Positions 11,701-23,633 of a stretch of DNA of 64,000 nucleotides are shown here, piece after piece. Where the stretch lies: NCBI RefSeq assembly GCF_000276665.1, contig NW_004955434.1:22514157-22578156 (forward strand), given 5' to 3'. The position numbers were made by a program, and so were the translations under genes. Every line of letters starts with the position of its first letter. Position 1 is the stretch's first letter. The notes below the pieces were generated by a model, which did no database searches, was not told the origin of the DNA, and saw only the letters and a program-made list of their open reading frames with translations. This stretch comes from Chinchilla lanigera (taxonomy: Eukaryota > Chordata > Mammalia > Rodentia > Chinchillidae).

Positions 11701-13075
11701 TAAAAGTAACTTTAGTTAGTATCTAACTATTAAAATTAAAGATGATCATTATAGAGATTTTTAAAACTACATAAAAGTATGAAGAAATTATTTTTCTAGA
11801 TACATATTTTCACTTCACAACTTCCTCATGACTTCACACACCCTTCTACAGCACTATTACAATGTTTGCATTGTATGTCTTCTGTTAAACCATTTGACCA
11901 AATATGGATCTATTTGGATCCTTGGATATCCAAGTTCATGTTGGATACTTAGTCCAATTCTACTTTTCACATAATAAATAACTGTGTAGTGAGCTATGCA
12001 TCTCTATCATTGCACCTTTGCACGTACTTCTGATCAGTCCTTTATGATAAACTCCTTCAAGTGTTTTCACAGAGTTAAAATGCTTAATCCATTAGTCAAA
12101 CCCTGTTCCCCTGTTCCTCTCCATGCCCCGGGTAAGTCATACTCTCTCCTCCTCCACTCAGCACGAGGGTGAACACTTGTTGTGTCTTTACCTGTGCTGA
12201 CCCCCAGCCCAGAACACCAGGGGTGTCAGACTTTGTCAGAGCTCTGCTGGAATGTGCCTGCTCTCCAGGCTGTGCTCATCTCACCACTGTGCAGGCTGCC
12301 TCTGCCCACTGCGTACCTAGAAAGAGCACACAAGTCCAAAGAGCCGAGGACTAGATTCCAAGTCAAAATCAGCAAGGTTTGTCTGAATAAACTCAGTTGT
12401 GCCTTAAGACACATTATTTTAAAAACCACAGTGAGGCTTGCTGAGATGTGGCGATTCATACCTGGCCATGTGCGTGATCTTCAGAAAGCTCGGTGTGGCA
12501 TAGTCAAGTCAGTGACTGAAGAGCCAGTAGGTACGAATACATGGCAGGAAGAAGAGGTTTTAAAAGCGAAGAGAAAGCTTTCTTTTGAAGAGTTAAGAGA
12601 ATTCCGCAAATACTTTGAAACTAAGGACACAGCTAGAGAACCAAGCAAAACAATGTGTCATCCACTTACGGGTTTCAAAGAGTCCAGTGAAACGTTCAGC
12701 AGGGCGGTGGGCGGGGCGATGTTTGCTATCTCCCTTCCCTCTACTGACTTGGGCCTATCAGACAGAGACAAAGGGAGGGCTTTCCAGAGGGCGCATGTGC
12801 ATGTCTACAGGCATTCAATTTCTGTTTCCAAAGCCTTTCAGGGAGTTTTAGGGACTTGAAAAGTACAGTGGTTTGAGAATCATCTTTGTTCTTAAGCCTT
12901 TGCAATTAAACAAGCAGAACATAATTGCACTAGCAACTTTAAAAGTTACAGTGAAAGGAATACCTAAGGTTATGATCCAAACAGGCAAATGCTAAAAGGA
13001 CAGGTGGAAGATGACATACGATGGTCATGGGTAGGGTCCTTTTCACAAGGACAGGTAGGAATATCCTTTTGTAGA
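11701..13075. other. unassigned sequence with one longer open frame
   Basis: The left half is AT-rich with no recognised repeat. The right half (12120-12860) is more GC-rich and holds the longest open frame of the window, listed separately. Nothing else is supported. Confidence 0.4.
12182..12859 (+). other. 225-codon open frame of unknown status
   Basis: This is the longest ATG-to-stop frame in the window. The predicted product has no signal peptide, membrane segment or domain I recognise. Its middle part, around KAKRKLSFEELREFRKYF, is charged and looks helix-forming. The ATG at 12182 sits in weak context, the frame overlaps an antisense frame (12226-12459), and I see no promoter, splice sites or poly(A) signal that would make a gene. 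In 64 kb read in six frames, one frame of this size may arise by chance. It could also be a fragment of a pseudogene or an unknown repeat. I do not assign a function. Confidence 0.2.
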
Positions 13076-13186
13076 TGAATTGCATCACCCCAAATTCATA
13101 TGCTGGCACCTTAACCTCCAGTGTAACTGTACTTGGAATAGCATGTAGCAATAAGGTTCTCAGAAATGCAGAGACACTAGGACTGG
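13076..13186 (+). mobile_element. MLT1-type LTR, left part
   Basis: Text 'tgaattgcatcaccccaaattcatatgctggcaccttaacc' is the start of an MLT1 LTR. It is cut by the insertion at 13187 and resumes near 13669. Confidence 0.7.
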
Positions 13187-13275
13187 TAGATAGAGAGAGA
13201 GGGAGAGAGAGAGAGACAGAAGGAGAGAGAGAGAGAGAGAAGGAGAGAGAGAGAGAGAGAGAAGGAGGGGGGGAG
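13187..13275 (+). repeat. (GA)n-rich simple repeat
   Basis: Alternating GA runs broken by GGA and ending in G runs. It sits at the 3' end of the antisense MLT2 LTR, from whose CT-rich tail it probably expanded. The low-complexity protein frames across it on both strands are artefacts. Confidence 0.95.
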
Positions 13276-13668
13276 AGAAAAGGGGGGGTTCTTGGAAGGA
13301 ATTGGCTCATATGGTTATAGAGGCTGGCAAGTCCCAAGACATGCAAGGTGGGTTGGCAAGAAGGAGACAGAAAAATTGGACTCTGAAGGCCTGAGAACCA
13401 GGATGAGCTGATGTCCGAATACAAAGGTCAATGGGCAGGAAGTATTTCTTCCTACTTCAGAGAGGGTCAATATTTTTGTTCTATTTCAGGCCTTCAACTG
13501 ATTGGATGAGCACTACCCACATCAGTGGAAACAAGTTGCTTTATTCATTCTATGGATTTAAATGTTAAGTGAGTGTTCACCCAAAAACACTCTCAAAATT
13601 TACCTAGAATACTATTTGACCAGACATCTGGGCACTTTGTTGCTTAGTCATGTTGACATAAAATTAAA
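13187..13668 (-). mobile_element. MLT2-type ERVL LTR nested in MLT1, antisense
   Basis: The plus strand shows, in order, a GA-rich array, 'ggaattggctcatatgg', 'gaggctggcaagtccc', 'ggccttcaactgattggatgagc', 'ggatttaaatgttaa' and 'gttgacataaaattaa', which is the reverse complement of an MLT2 LTR from its 3' to its 5' end. The GA array corresponds to the CT-rich end of MLT2, expanded here. The two halves of the interrupted MLT1 flank it. Confidence 0.8.
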
Positions 13669-13985
13669 TGTTATAAAAACTTGAAAAAAGTAATTAAGAT
13701 TAAAAAAATTAAAGTCATAGTGTGGGTGCCTAATCCAACATGACTAGCATCTTTGTAAAAAGAGGAGACCAAGGCACACAGAGCAACACTGGGGAGACAC
13801 GCACATGGGAACGCAGTGAGCAGGAGCCACCTGCAAACCAGAGAGCAAAGTCTGGGGAAACTAAGCTCACCGGCCCCTTGATCTTTGACTTCCGTCCTCC
13901 AGAACTGTGAGAAAAATTTCACTGTTTAAGCCACCAGCCTGTGGTATTCTGTCATGGCAGTATGAGCAGACCAATACAATTCTCT
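13669..13985 (+). mobile_element. MLT1-type LTR, right part
   Basis: The stretch has 'aagtaattaagattaaa', 'gtgggtgcctaatccaacatgac', 'cctccagaactgtgag' and 'tttaagccaccagcctgtgg', the 3' portion of MLT1, and continues the fragment at 13076-13186. Confidence 0.8.
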
Positions 13986-14559
13986 TCATAAGAAGCAAGA
14001 GAAAACAGCTTCGGCACCATTGATCACCATGAACTGAGAAACTTACACCTGCACTGTGCTTTGTGCTTGTCATTGGCTACCTGCTTGATCCTCATGACAC
14101 TGTCTGGAGACAGGTGCATGTGGCTTTGTATCAGTTAGCTCTAGTCTCGTTTGCACATACAAGAAAACCCAAGCTACCATGTCCTGACTGAGTGAAGGGC
14201 TACTTTTCTCATGCAGGCAGTGCAAAGGAAAGCAGTCAGGACAGCAGAGCAGCTCAGCTAGGTGATACAACAACATCAGATCTAGATCCATCATGCTTCT
14301 GCTTGGCCATCCTTACACTTACGCTTATGCTGGCAGAAAATGGCTTCATCAGCATTCAAGGAGGAAGGAGAGAAGGACAGTGTGCAAAGGCACACGACAC
14401 CCAATCGCTATGTTTTAAAGAGGTTTCCATTATATTCCTCTCTGTCATGCTGCCACCCTTTTATAGATGAGTATGGAATGCTACTATTTAAATCATGACA
14501 CTTGGAAAAGGGCTGTCATTGATAATAATGCCAGAACATGAGGCATAAAGCAGAGCTTT

Positions 14560-14700
14560 CCTAAATAAAGTGGCCTAATAACTTACAGACGCAATTCACA
14601 AAGGAAAATGAGATTGTCCAAGATCACATAGTGAGTACTCAGACCCAGCTCACTCTACCTCCAACAACTGCATCCCTTCGCAGTTGCACTAGAATGCTAC
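14560..14700 (+). repeat. MIR fragment
   Basis: 'aaaggaaaatgagattgtccaagatcacatagtgagtactcagacccagctc' follows the MIR core order. Confidence 0.55.
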
Positions 14701-15405
14701 AACAATCTGATTATAGATGGAGGGTTATTTGCTTCAGAAACACTAAAGTCCTTACCAAAAATGTTGATTTCTTGACACCACCTCAGGGATATAGATTCAC
14801 TAGGTCTTGAGTAGAGGTCTAAAAGTCAACTTCCTCGTAAACGTGCCAGGGCACATCTGACACAGGTGAGCTATATTTGAGGAAATACAACTTTAAGACA
14901 ACCAGAGTGGTATAAATAAGCACAGATTTGCCTCTAGGTCAACTGGAAGAAGAATGACTTTTATTCAGTTTCTGTAGTTTCAAAAGACAGTTGAACTCCT
15001 CACGCATGTCCCAGACTGCCTCGTGAGCCATGTCTCCACCCCCCTTACCTGGGGAAGTCGGCAGCTTACTGGGAACAGCGAGGTGAGCAAAGCCAGGAGA
15101 GACTGCACAAGGGTCCCGGTGGCCCAGGCCCCAGGCACTCAGACTCTCCTCATTCTTGCCCTGGTACCTGCTGTGCTGGGTTCGTAAGCTACTGCCCTAT
15201 TCTAACCACCAGAAGACGGGAGACACCGGTAGAAACCAGGAGAAATACCCAAACAAAAGGGAGCATAGTCAACTTTTTATTCATCCAACAAATGGTTTTT
15301 AAAGGCTCACTCAATCGCTGTGACCTACTACTGGGGTAGAGTGGAGCCTTCCACGACACAGCTTTCAGTGGTTGGAGGAGAGAAATAATAGTAATAGCTG
15401 CTGTT
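14701..15405. other. unassigned sequence
   Basis: No gene or repeat is recognised. The part around 15000-15200 is GC-richer but has no usable frame. Confidence 0.4.
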
Positions 15406-15409
15406 ATTA

Positions 15410-15522
15410 TGATTATTGAGACAGTATGTTGCCCAGGCTGGCTTTGAACTCATGGGCTCAAGCTGTCTTCCTGCCTCCACCTCCCAGGTAGCGGGACTAC
15501 AGCACATATCACCATGCCTGGC
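15410..15522 (-). mobile_element. 7SL-derived SINE fragment, antisense
   Basis: Plus-strand text 'gagacagtatgttgcccaggctggc' through 'caccatgcctggct' is the reverse complement of a B1/Alu-like monomer. It is more diverged than the copies at 8260 and 47992. Confidence 0.8.
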
Positions 15523-15774
15523 TCGGAAGGAAATTCTTAATCAAAGACTAATGAGCACACGCAAACTCTTCTCCCACTGACCTTCAGGAAGTCTCCTGGG
15601 CGCTGGACCCTTTCAGAGTTCTAAAGCTGCCCCTCCACCTCCTTCAATGAGTTCTTTCCACTTCAATTCATCCTTTACTGCTCAAACTTCCTGATAGGGC
15701 GGGTACCCAAATATCTGCTGAATGCACATATGAATAAATGAGGACTCTAAGCACATGTTTTGTCAAATGTTTAA

Positions 15775-15830
15775 AATTTTATTTTAATAAAAAATAAATA
15801 AATAAAAATTAAACATAAAATTTTATTGTA
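15775..15830 (+). repeat. AT-rich low-complexity tract
   Basis: Runs of AAATA and TTTTA units; no other feature. Confidence 0.8.
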
Positions 15831-16159
15831 AGATGTGCAAACAAATTGAGTACACTTTCTTTTTTGGTGGGGTGAAAAGGGAGATACAAAAGAAACAACA
15901 CATTAGAGTTCTCAGGCCAAGGAAGGTCAGATGGATGTAGTACAAGTAATCCTTCCTGTGATATCTTCCCATTTCTTATTCCCTTGCTCTTATTGTAATG
16001 TGACTTCAGCTGTCCTCCCACCAAGAAGCAGGGATTCCTCCCGCTCCTCAAATCTGGGGGGAAGGCAGGAAGAGGGGGAGTCACTGCTCCAAATTGCACA
16101 GTACAGTAGAAAGAATGCTAAGACTGCCAAGTTTTTTCCACAAACTTGTCCTCCCTCTC

Positions 16160-16255
16160 TCCTCTACCTGTGCCTGTCCCTGTCCCTGTCCCTCTCCCTC
16201 TCCCTCTCTTCTCTTCCTCTCTGCCTCCTTCTCCCTGTCTCTCTCTCCTCCTTCA
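16160..16255 (+). repeat. pyrimidine-rich (CTGTCC/CCCTCT)n repeat
   Basis: Hexamer-like CTGTCC units pass into CCCTCT and CTCTC runs. The serine/leucine-rich frames here are artefacts of the repeat. Confidence 0.9.
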
Positions 16256-16589
16256 TACACCTCAGCTACAATGTTGAGAGGAAGTGTAGGCCACCTGAAG
16301 AGCCCATGTGCACCATGTCTGTTCTAGCTGGTAGCACCAAGAAAGTCTCAAGTGGGTGAGCCTTTACATAATTTCAGCCACCAGCCTTCAAGTCATCCCA
16401 CCTAACCCCAGGTAGAATAGACCATTTGTCCCTAAGGTGCCTCGCGTAATGAATAGACTTGTGAGTAAAGCATATGTTGTCATCATTTCAAGCCACTAAA
16501 TTTTGGGGAAGGAGATCACTTTGTTACAAAGCCATACTAATTGGAGACAGCCTGGAAACAAATGCTTGCTTATTCTTTCTCAATAATAA

Positions 16590-16790
16590 CCACAGGAAAA
16601 TAATAGCAACTAAGTTTCATACCCTGCTTTGCAGTTTCCCAAGTATTTGCTTAATTACTCATTCATTTGACCAAGAAATAACTGCCTTCGCCTCCGCTTT
16701 GCAGGTTGGGAAACTGAGGCACTGAAAGGCAAAGCAAGTTGTCTGCAGTGACACCATCTTCAAGACAGTGAGGCAAGGGTTAGTGGAGTT
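16590..16790 (+). repeat. MIR fragment
   Basis: The run 'gcaggttgggaaactgaggcactgaaaggcaaagcaagttg' is the MIR core; the left part 'tttgcttaattactcattcattt' fits its preceding segment. Confidence 0.7.
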
Positions 16791-16809
16791 ATGCTGAGAT
16801 TGTAAAGGG

Positions 16810-17015
16810 CTTCAGGCTTTGAATGCTGCCCTCCTCCCTTTAGCCGCCTGCCCTTGGACAATCCATCAGCCTCTTTTTGCCTCAGTCATCTCATTTGTGA
16901 AACGTAGATTAAAACAGCGTGGCTCTGCAGAATCTTTGCTAAATGCATCACTACACCTACGGCACTTGGAAAAAGTCAGGCACAGAGCTGGGCCTCAATA
17001 AATGCCAGCTTTTAG
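16810..17015 (+). repeat. second MIR-class fragment
   Basis: 'tgcccttggacaatccatcagcctctttttgcctcagtcatctcatttgtgaaacg' and the end 'gggcctcaataaatgcc' follow a MIR from the 'gggcctcagtttcctcatctg' block to its 3' end. Confidence 0.7.
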
Positions 17016-19939
17016 TCAGGTAGCCCAGCACCACGGGGCCTTTGACAGGAGCAGCCGTCTATGAACCTTTCCTGGATGAAGGAAAGAACAAATGCGTTGA
17101 ACTCCCATCTATTCACTCTAAAACCCCTCCTCCTATTATGCCACACTGCCTCTGTGAGGGCCATAGCTAGGAGGGTTGACTTTGCTTGGCAAATGCTGAG
17201 CAGAAGTTGTGCAGGCGTGGCTCAGAACAGAAAAACTGGATTTATTTCCCTGTGCTTCTATGAATCTCCCATTAACAGAAGCACTCATAAGTTCAGAATG
17301 TAAACACTTAACCGCACACACAGAAACATTCACATGGGTGCCATCATGCAGTGATCATTATCCAGGGCTGGGACACGAACTCCTTGAGGACCGTTGCCTC
17401 AGAGGCCAGGTCTACGGCTCACAGAGGCCGACTCACCCTGATCCCAGCCCTGTGTGAACTGCTGCTTTCCCAGCTCAGCTGGAGCACACTCGCTGCTCTC
17501 CACCCAAACAAGGGGTAGAAATTACTTTTTCCTAGCCACGCCGAGGGTGGGGGAAGGCCAAACTCTTGTCAAACAATAATGTCTATAACCTGCATGAATA
17601 CTGAGATGGACCCAATTCTCTGACAGGCGTGTTAAACGTGATTAAAGCTGCATAGCATTCCCTACATACCCGTCTGCACTGAGAAACCCACAGCTGTTCT
17701 GATTTCTGACATAGAGAGATTTTTTTTCAATTATTTCTAGTGATTCTCATCTTGCACGTAATCTGGTCCTCCTGCCCTGTCCCTGGTTGGGCCAGCCTTG
17801 ACTGGCTTCTCTAAGTAGTCACTGATATACACAAGCCTCTGGCTTGGGTCTGCAAAGGCATGTGTGAGTTCTGGCTGGTGCCAAAATGTGTGATCACGGG
17901 AAGGCTTCGTGCTTTAGCAGCTGGAGTGAATCCCTTGGATCCTAAGCTGTCCTCACGCCACCACCTGCTGCTGCTACAGGTTTTTGCTATAGAGTGAGGG
18001 AAAGAACAGGGACAAATCATTTTTGATGCTACAGAGAGCTGTCCCAGAGATGCCCAAAGGGCTACCATGGAAATACATTGTATACGCCCCAGAAAGCCAG
18101 TGTAGGCACTGTTGGGGGTGCTGCGAAGAGGCAGAGGCCGAAATGAGGCTCCCCTGGGTAGATGGAATCTCCAAGGTCACTCACAACCGAAAGGCCAGAG
18201 CGCATAGGTAAGGTCTGACTTCACAACAGTGCCAGCCAGCACTGTAGCTACAGCATCTTCATGATAATTTTAAAAAGCAGAGCTTGTAGCCCTGAGCCAG
18301 GGTGCTGAGTCTGGCGAGCAGAATGTGGGCTAGATTTCAGCTTCACTCACGCCTCTGAGCAGGGACCCTTGCGGAATGAATACCTGCACAGGTACATGCG
18401 TCAACTCTGAGTACAGCAAGAGTTCTGCTAGTATAGAGAGGTCACCATCAAAAGCAGAGAGATAAAATAAATGGAAAACTCTGCCTTTAAGAGACTAAGA
18501 GAGAGCAAGCTTAACACATGGCCATGGAGAACATAAGGAGCATGTGAGAAGCGACAGAAGAGAAACATAGAAACAGAGCACTGAGTGGGTTCAGGGAAGA
18601 GAGTGCTTCTGGTTGGGGAGATCAAGATGAAGAGGAAGAAGGGACACAAAGATACAGCAAGCAGAGAAGCTTCAGCCCCAAATGGCAGCAGGACAATTAG
18701 GGGCATGAAACGAGACAGCTCGCGGTCCAGTTTGTAGTTATGAGAAATAGGCCATAGTGATCTGGGAACAAGTTCGGAGTATTTGGGTTGACAATTACGG
18801 AAGAACTGAAAGTCAAAGATATGGGCCTTGCATCTCATTCATGGCTTAAGAGGGCAATTGGTCATTTTTGATATGACCCATGATCAAAGTGACCTGATCA
18901 GAGATTGCCTTAAAAAATCATCCAGTGAAGGAGAAATAAGGCAGGACCAAGTCTGAGACAGACACTGTGTGGAAAGAGAAAGTAGAAGGAATTTTTAAGA
19001 CAGGATGGAGGATAGAAAGAGTGTCACGCTGGAAAGCTGGGTCAAGTCCTTAAATTCTTCCACACTGAAGTCCTGCTGGACTCCTGAATGTAAGGCTCGG
19101 TGCTGCATTTCTGCACACGCAGCTTCAACACAACGGAGGGTGCTGGCTCCACACTGGAGGCAGCTGACCGACATGTGCCTGCACTGTGATGAGGAACTGA
19201 CTATGTGCGCCCAACTCTGACACGGTATCGCCCTGGAGAAGGACACAACAGGAGTAGCAGAACAGAAGTCATCAGACTAGAATATTACAGAATCAGTCAT
19301 TTTCACAGCAATGTGTAGTTCATGAAAGTCTCCCAGCTTTAAGTACAAGATTTTATCTGTTCAGAGAGAAATGGAGAAAGAGTGAAAAAAGAGAAGGGAA
19401 AAAAAGTAAGGATAATCACTTACCAGATTTCTTCAGAACACAATTCATTTAAGAAGAACATAAAATCTTAACCAGTGCAGGATCCGAAACATGTAAACAT
19501 ATTGATTCCCTCACAGCTCATCAAGGTACTGTAGTTTTCTGTTTTAATAGTGGAATACTGGAGATGGAGGACTCTGTGAAGAAAGGTATATTTACCTCAC
19601 AGTTTTGGACTGTAGCAGTATGGCGCTGCCTGGCAAGACCCACCCCAGCTAGAGCACATCGTGGCAAATGGCACCGTGGGGCGATGTGTGCAAGGCCCAG
19701 GGAGCTCATAGGAGGACAGGAAGCCGGAGGCTGCAGAGGCCCAGGCTCATTCCGTTGTTATACAAGGCAGGAATTTATGGAACCACCGGGTCCTTCGGAA
19801 GGCCAGCAACCCTGATGGCCCAGGCGCCTTGTAGCCCCAGTGAAGCTCTCACGACCTCGCAGTGCTGCTGCGCGGAGGAACAAGCTCCTAACACGTGGAG
19901 CCCGGGCAGTCGAGTTCAAAACACACCCAAAGCATCTTC
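17016..19939. other. unassigned, mostly unique sequence
   Basis: Nearly 3 kb in which I recognise no gene and no repeat with confidence. Short frames occur on both strands (for example 18428-18838 minus) without domains. Some text near 18860-18960 vaguely resembles old L2-class repeat but I do not call it. Confidence 0.4.
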
Positions 19940-20325
19940 GAGGGTTGCTGTAACCGAGCACCAAAAAATGGTTTGCTTCAAACAACAAAAATGCATTGTT
20001 TCAGTTTTGGAGACTACAAATTCAAAAGCAAGATGTCAGCAGAAACATGCTGTCCCTGAACCCCGTAAGGGAGCGGCGCCTCAGCTCTCCCTGCTTCCCG
20101 CCATCTGGATTCCTAATGCCGATACCAGCCTCGGTGTCACAGGCGTTCTGTACGTCTCTCTAAACGCTCCTTATAACGACACAGTTGTACTGAATTAGGT
20201 ACCTACTCTCCTTCAGTGTGACCTTTTCCTAGCTAATTACATCTAGAATGTCCTTCGTCCCAATAAGGTCACATGCTGTGGTACTAGAGGGTGTGACTTT
20301 GGTATGTCTTCTTCAGGGGGACAAA
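19940..20325 (-). mobile_element. MLT1-type LTR, antisense
   Basis: Plus-strand text 'ttgctgtaaccgagcacc ... acaacaaaaatgcattgtttcagttttggagac' and later 'cccaataaggtcacatgctg ... gtatgtcttcttcaggggg' is the reverse complement of an MLT1 LTR, compare 42371-42810. Confidence 0.7.
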
Positions 20326-21680
20326 TGAAATCTATGACACTTAAATATTTCCTGGTTTTCTCTCCCAAAATGGTGGGCTCCGCTCACCGAGAGAGGCCTT
20401 CCCTGCGCTTTCGCATCTCCTTACAGCTCAGTTTCTGCTCTAGGAGTGTTTCAGGAGATAGAAAGATTTTCATATCAACTTGGGGCACCCCAGTGACTGG
20501 CCCCCAGGTAAAATGTGACTGCACAATTGGTCAACTCAGAAGAGGAGGTTGGCTGACCTCAGTAGCCCAGGCACTCATCCTGGACACTCACCTATCCTTA
20601 AAGTACTGACAAGGAAGTAACAGCACCTTCTTCCTCTGTTCAGAGGGGATGGTAGAGTCTCCTAAGCCCTCTGGCTTAAATCCGGACCTACTCCTCACGG
20701 GGCAGAATCTCCACGTGAGACGGAAACGTTACCATTTGCTCACCTCCCCTCTATGACACTAAGAACACCCGGAGGTCATCAAGAACGCCCTTGCTGCCAC
20801 AATTCTTTTGTCCTAGTAATTTGTTTCTCTGCAAATGGCCCCCCTAAAGGTATTTAAAGACGCTTAGGACGATCTCCGTTCCCAATCCCCAGTCCTTTTC
20901 ACTGGGCCCGGTCTATTTTATACCACCCAGAAAGTGCACTAAGCAGTCAAGCGCTGTACAGGGAGGGCTCCTTGCGGCTCCCTGGTGCTTGCAGAACTAG
21001 GTCCTCACACGCATCCCTGACCAGCCTGTCTGCCCCCTGGGGAGGAACGCCAGCGCTTGTGCATTTTGTTCAGGGTGACCTCTGTGGTGCCACCGTTTCC
21101 CTCAGGTCAGCACTTTCGTCCTGCATCCTGGACTCTGCACTGTGCCCCTCCCTCCTGGAGCGCATGCCCGCAGCCCGCCACCCTAGTCCAGGTATAGCCT
21201 TTTGCGCCCCACAATCCCACACCAATAGGCTGCTTCCACGCCGGCCCAGTCTCCCCACAAGCCCTCTTTACTAGACTCAAAGAGGTCACGAGAATCAGCT
21301 GGTCAGAACCCGGCCACATTTCCCGTGCGACTGCTTATCACTGCAGCTGTTAACAAATCGGAATATCCCCACTCTCTGAAGAAACGCTTTTCAGGGACTG
21401 TGCAGTGTTTCAACCCCTGTGCTCCCCCGTGAAGTGAAGCATTTGACTTGCTCTACTCCTCTGCCTGGCCTGGGCAGAGCTGCTGCTGCGCCCTACGGAA
21501 ACCTGGCATGCACTCACTCTGAAACCATTCAAAATCTTCCCTCAACACCCAGTTCTTCAGGCCTGCTGACTTGACACTTTCTTAAGATACATTCTGAAAA
21601 CAATTTTGTAGTAAAAGAAAAGCTCAGATAGACTCCATTGAGTTCTATTCAAGATGTCAGAAATCATTTTTTGATTTCTT
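20326..21680. other. unassigned sequence
   Basis: No gene or repeat recognised. 20970-21300 is GC-rich with open frames on both strands (20972-21274 plus, 21070-21258 minus), which is expected from base composition. Confidence 0.4.
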
Positions 21681-21681
21681 T

Positions 21682-21822
21682 TTTTTGAGACAGGGTCTCT
21701 CTATGCAGTTCAGGTGGGCCTTGAGTTCACTTTGTAGACGGCTGGCCTCAAACTCATAAGGATTCTCCTGCCTCAGCCTCCCAAGTGCTGGGATTACAGG
21801 CATGTACCACCCTGCCCAGTTT
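21682..21822 (-). mobile_element. B1-type SINE, antisense
   Basis: 'ttttttttgagacagggtctctctatgcag' through 'caagtgctgggattacaggcatgtaccacc' is a reverse-complement 7SL-derived monomer. Similar sequences flank it ('tttttgatttctt' left, 'tttagattttctt' right) as a degraded target duplication. Confidence 0.9.
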
Positions 21823-22134
21823 TAGATTTTCTTAAACAAAAAATGTTCTACTTTTTTAAAAGTTAGTGATTATAAAAGAGCTATGGTTTAATTCATTACA
21901 CATCTTCTGGACAAATATTAGGTTTCAAGCAGAAAGACTACAAGGAAATAAGTCACCATTCCCGCCTCCTGAGGGCACATTGGTGGCAGGAGCATATGTG
22001 GCCCCTGGAGATCAGGGTACGATGCCAGAGAACACGTTCCTTTGATCCAGTGGTCGTCCTCTTCCCAAACATCTGGGTGCATTTTCAGCCTCCCTCTCAG
22101 ATACCTGCAAAACTCCAGTTTACTAAGCATACAG

Positions 22135-22232
22135 CCAGGGATATAGCTCAGCGACACAAGCGCCTGCCAGGCAAGTGCAAGGTTCTGAGTCTGATTCCCA
22201 GTACCAAAAATAAATAAATAAATAAGCATACA
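22135..22232 (+). mobile_element. ID-type SINE
   Basis: 'ccagggatatagctcagcgacacaagcgcctgcc ... gattcccagtacc' followed by an (AAAT)n tail. The A-box and B-box regions are recognisable. Confidence 0.88.
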
Positions 22233-22311
22233 AATTTTAGACAAGGTATAAATAAATAATATGATAATAAAATAAAAAAATAACCATTATTTTCTCAAAA
22301 GCCAACATCTA

Positions 22312-22668
22312 TGGTTTGAATGTGAACCCCCTCCCCAAATTTCATGTGTTGAAAATTTAATCCCCAAATTTGTATGTTGATTTAATTTGGAGGTGGACTT
22401 TCAGGAGGTAATTAAGATTAGATGGGCTAGGAAGTGGGCCCCATGATGGCATCAGAGCCCTTATAAAAACAGAAAGAAGGACCCCAGCTAGCACCCCTAC
22501 CCTCCACCACACGATGAGGGACAAGGTCCTCCCCAGAAGGTGAGCAGATGCTGAGATCATGCTCTTGTCTTCCCAGCACCTAGAGCCATAAATCAAACAA
22601 GTTTCTATTCTTTATAAATTATCTTGTCTCAGACATTCTGTTACAGCAACAGAAAATGGACTAAGACA
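22312..22668 (+). mobile_element. solo MaLR LTR (MST/MLT1 type)
   Basis: It begins TGGTTTGAATGTGAACCC, continues with 'aggaggtaattaagattagatg' and 'agagcccttataaaaacagaaag', and ends 'gactaagaca'. These are the classic start, TATA-like region and end of a MaLR LTR. Confidence 0.88.
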
Positions 22669-23430
22669 CTAGCTTAGCTCAATCAAGATCCACTGAGAAA
22701 GGAAACTGGCACAGAAATGTTACACCAAGGAAAGAACGTATTATACCTTTAATAATGAAGATGTTTTTTAAAGATAGTGATACCATTGGAGTGATCATCA
22801 TATGCCAAGCATTTGTGTTTTATATCATTCTTTCATTTAATCTGTGTATTTGGATTATCATTTCTTCATTACCTCACTTTGAGAAGATATATATCTCAGA
22901 CTGATCAGGCCTGTAACCTTCCAAATGAATGGATAGTGAAGACAAGTTGCATGATTTTTAGGGCTCCTGAAGGATCAAATCCCTCTCGCAGAGTTTGAGA
23001 TTCTCTGGGGGCTGAGACAAAGAGCTTCTCTGGGCGGCCCGTATTTATCTGGTTTTCAAACAAAAGAGGGGGATCCTGAGGAAAGCATGGGGAACTCAGC
23101 AGGACCCTGCGAGTCAGTACCAAGATGCCCCAAGCAGTAAATTTCGCCAGTTAGAACTGTCTTATCTCCAGGTCGACAGTTTTGGCAGAAGTGAAATACC
23201 TGCAGCTGCAGTCTCCTTCCAGTTAACGGGTTGCAACCAGACATCCTCAGCTGTGGCTCTGTCTTGCCCTTTCAGGAATCACGGCGTCACAGGCCACTAC
23301 AGGCCTTGACCAGGACCAGTGAGTGATTCATAGAGGTTCACTTACTATGAATCCACTGGCTATCTCCAAACAACGGGCCTAGGTGTGGGACACTCACAAG
23401 TAACGTAGAAAGCCAATTGATTAATTTCAA
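22669..23430. other. unassigned sequence
   Basis: No gene or repeat is recognised; short frames only. Confidence 0.4.
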
Positions 23431-23439
23431 ATCTTTCTC

Positions 23440-23610
23440 AGAGCATTGTAGTGATCTCCAACAGATATAGTCTTCTACATTTTATAAGTGAGAAAGCTGG
23501 AGGCTTAACTAATAACAGGCTCAAGTTGACACAGCCAAGAAATGATAAATAGCAAGGCAACAACTCATTCCTAAGCCCACTCTATTTCAAAAACCATCCT
23601 TATGACTAAA
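23440..23610 (+). repeat. MIR fragment
   Basis: 'cattttataagtgagaaagctggaggcttaactaataacaggctcaagttgacacagccaag' follows the MIR core and its downstream segment. Confidence 0.6.
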
Positions 23611-23633
23611 AGTCAGATTGTCTGAGTGCTGTT

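Noticed and set aside
13075..13424. Frames rich in Arg/Glu or Ser/Leu
   Set aside because: They are translations of the (GA)n array.
15931..16359. 142-codon frame with a Ser/Leu run
   Set aside because: It crosses the pyrimidine-rich simple repeat and has no other features.
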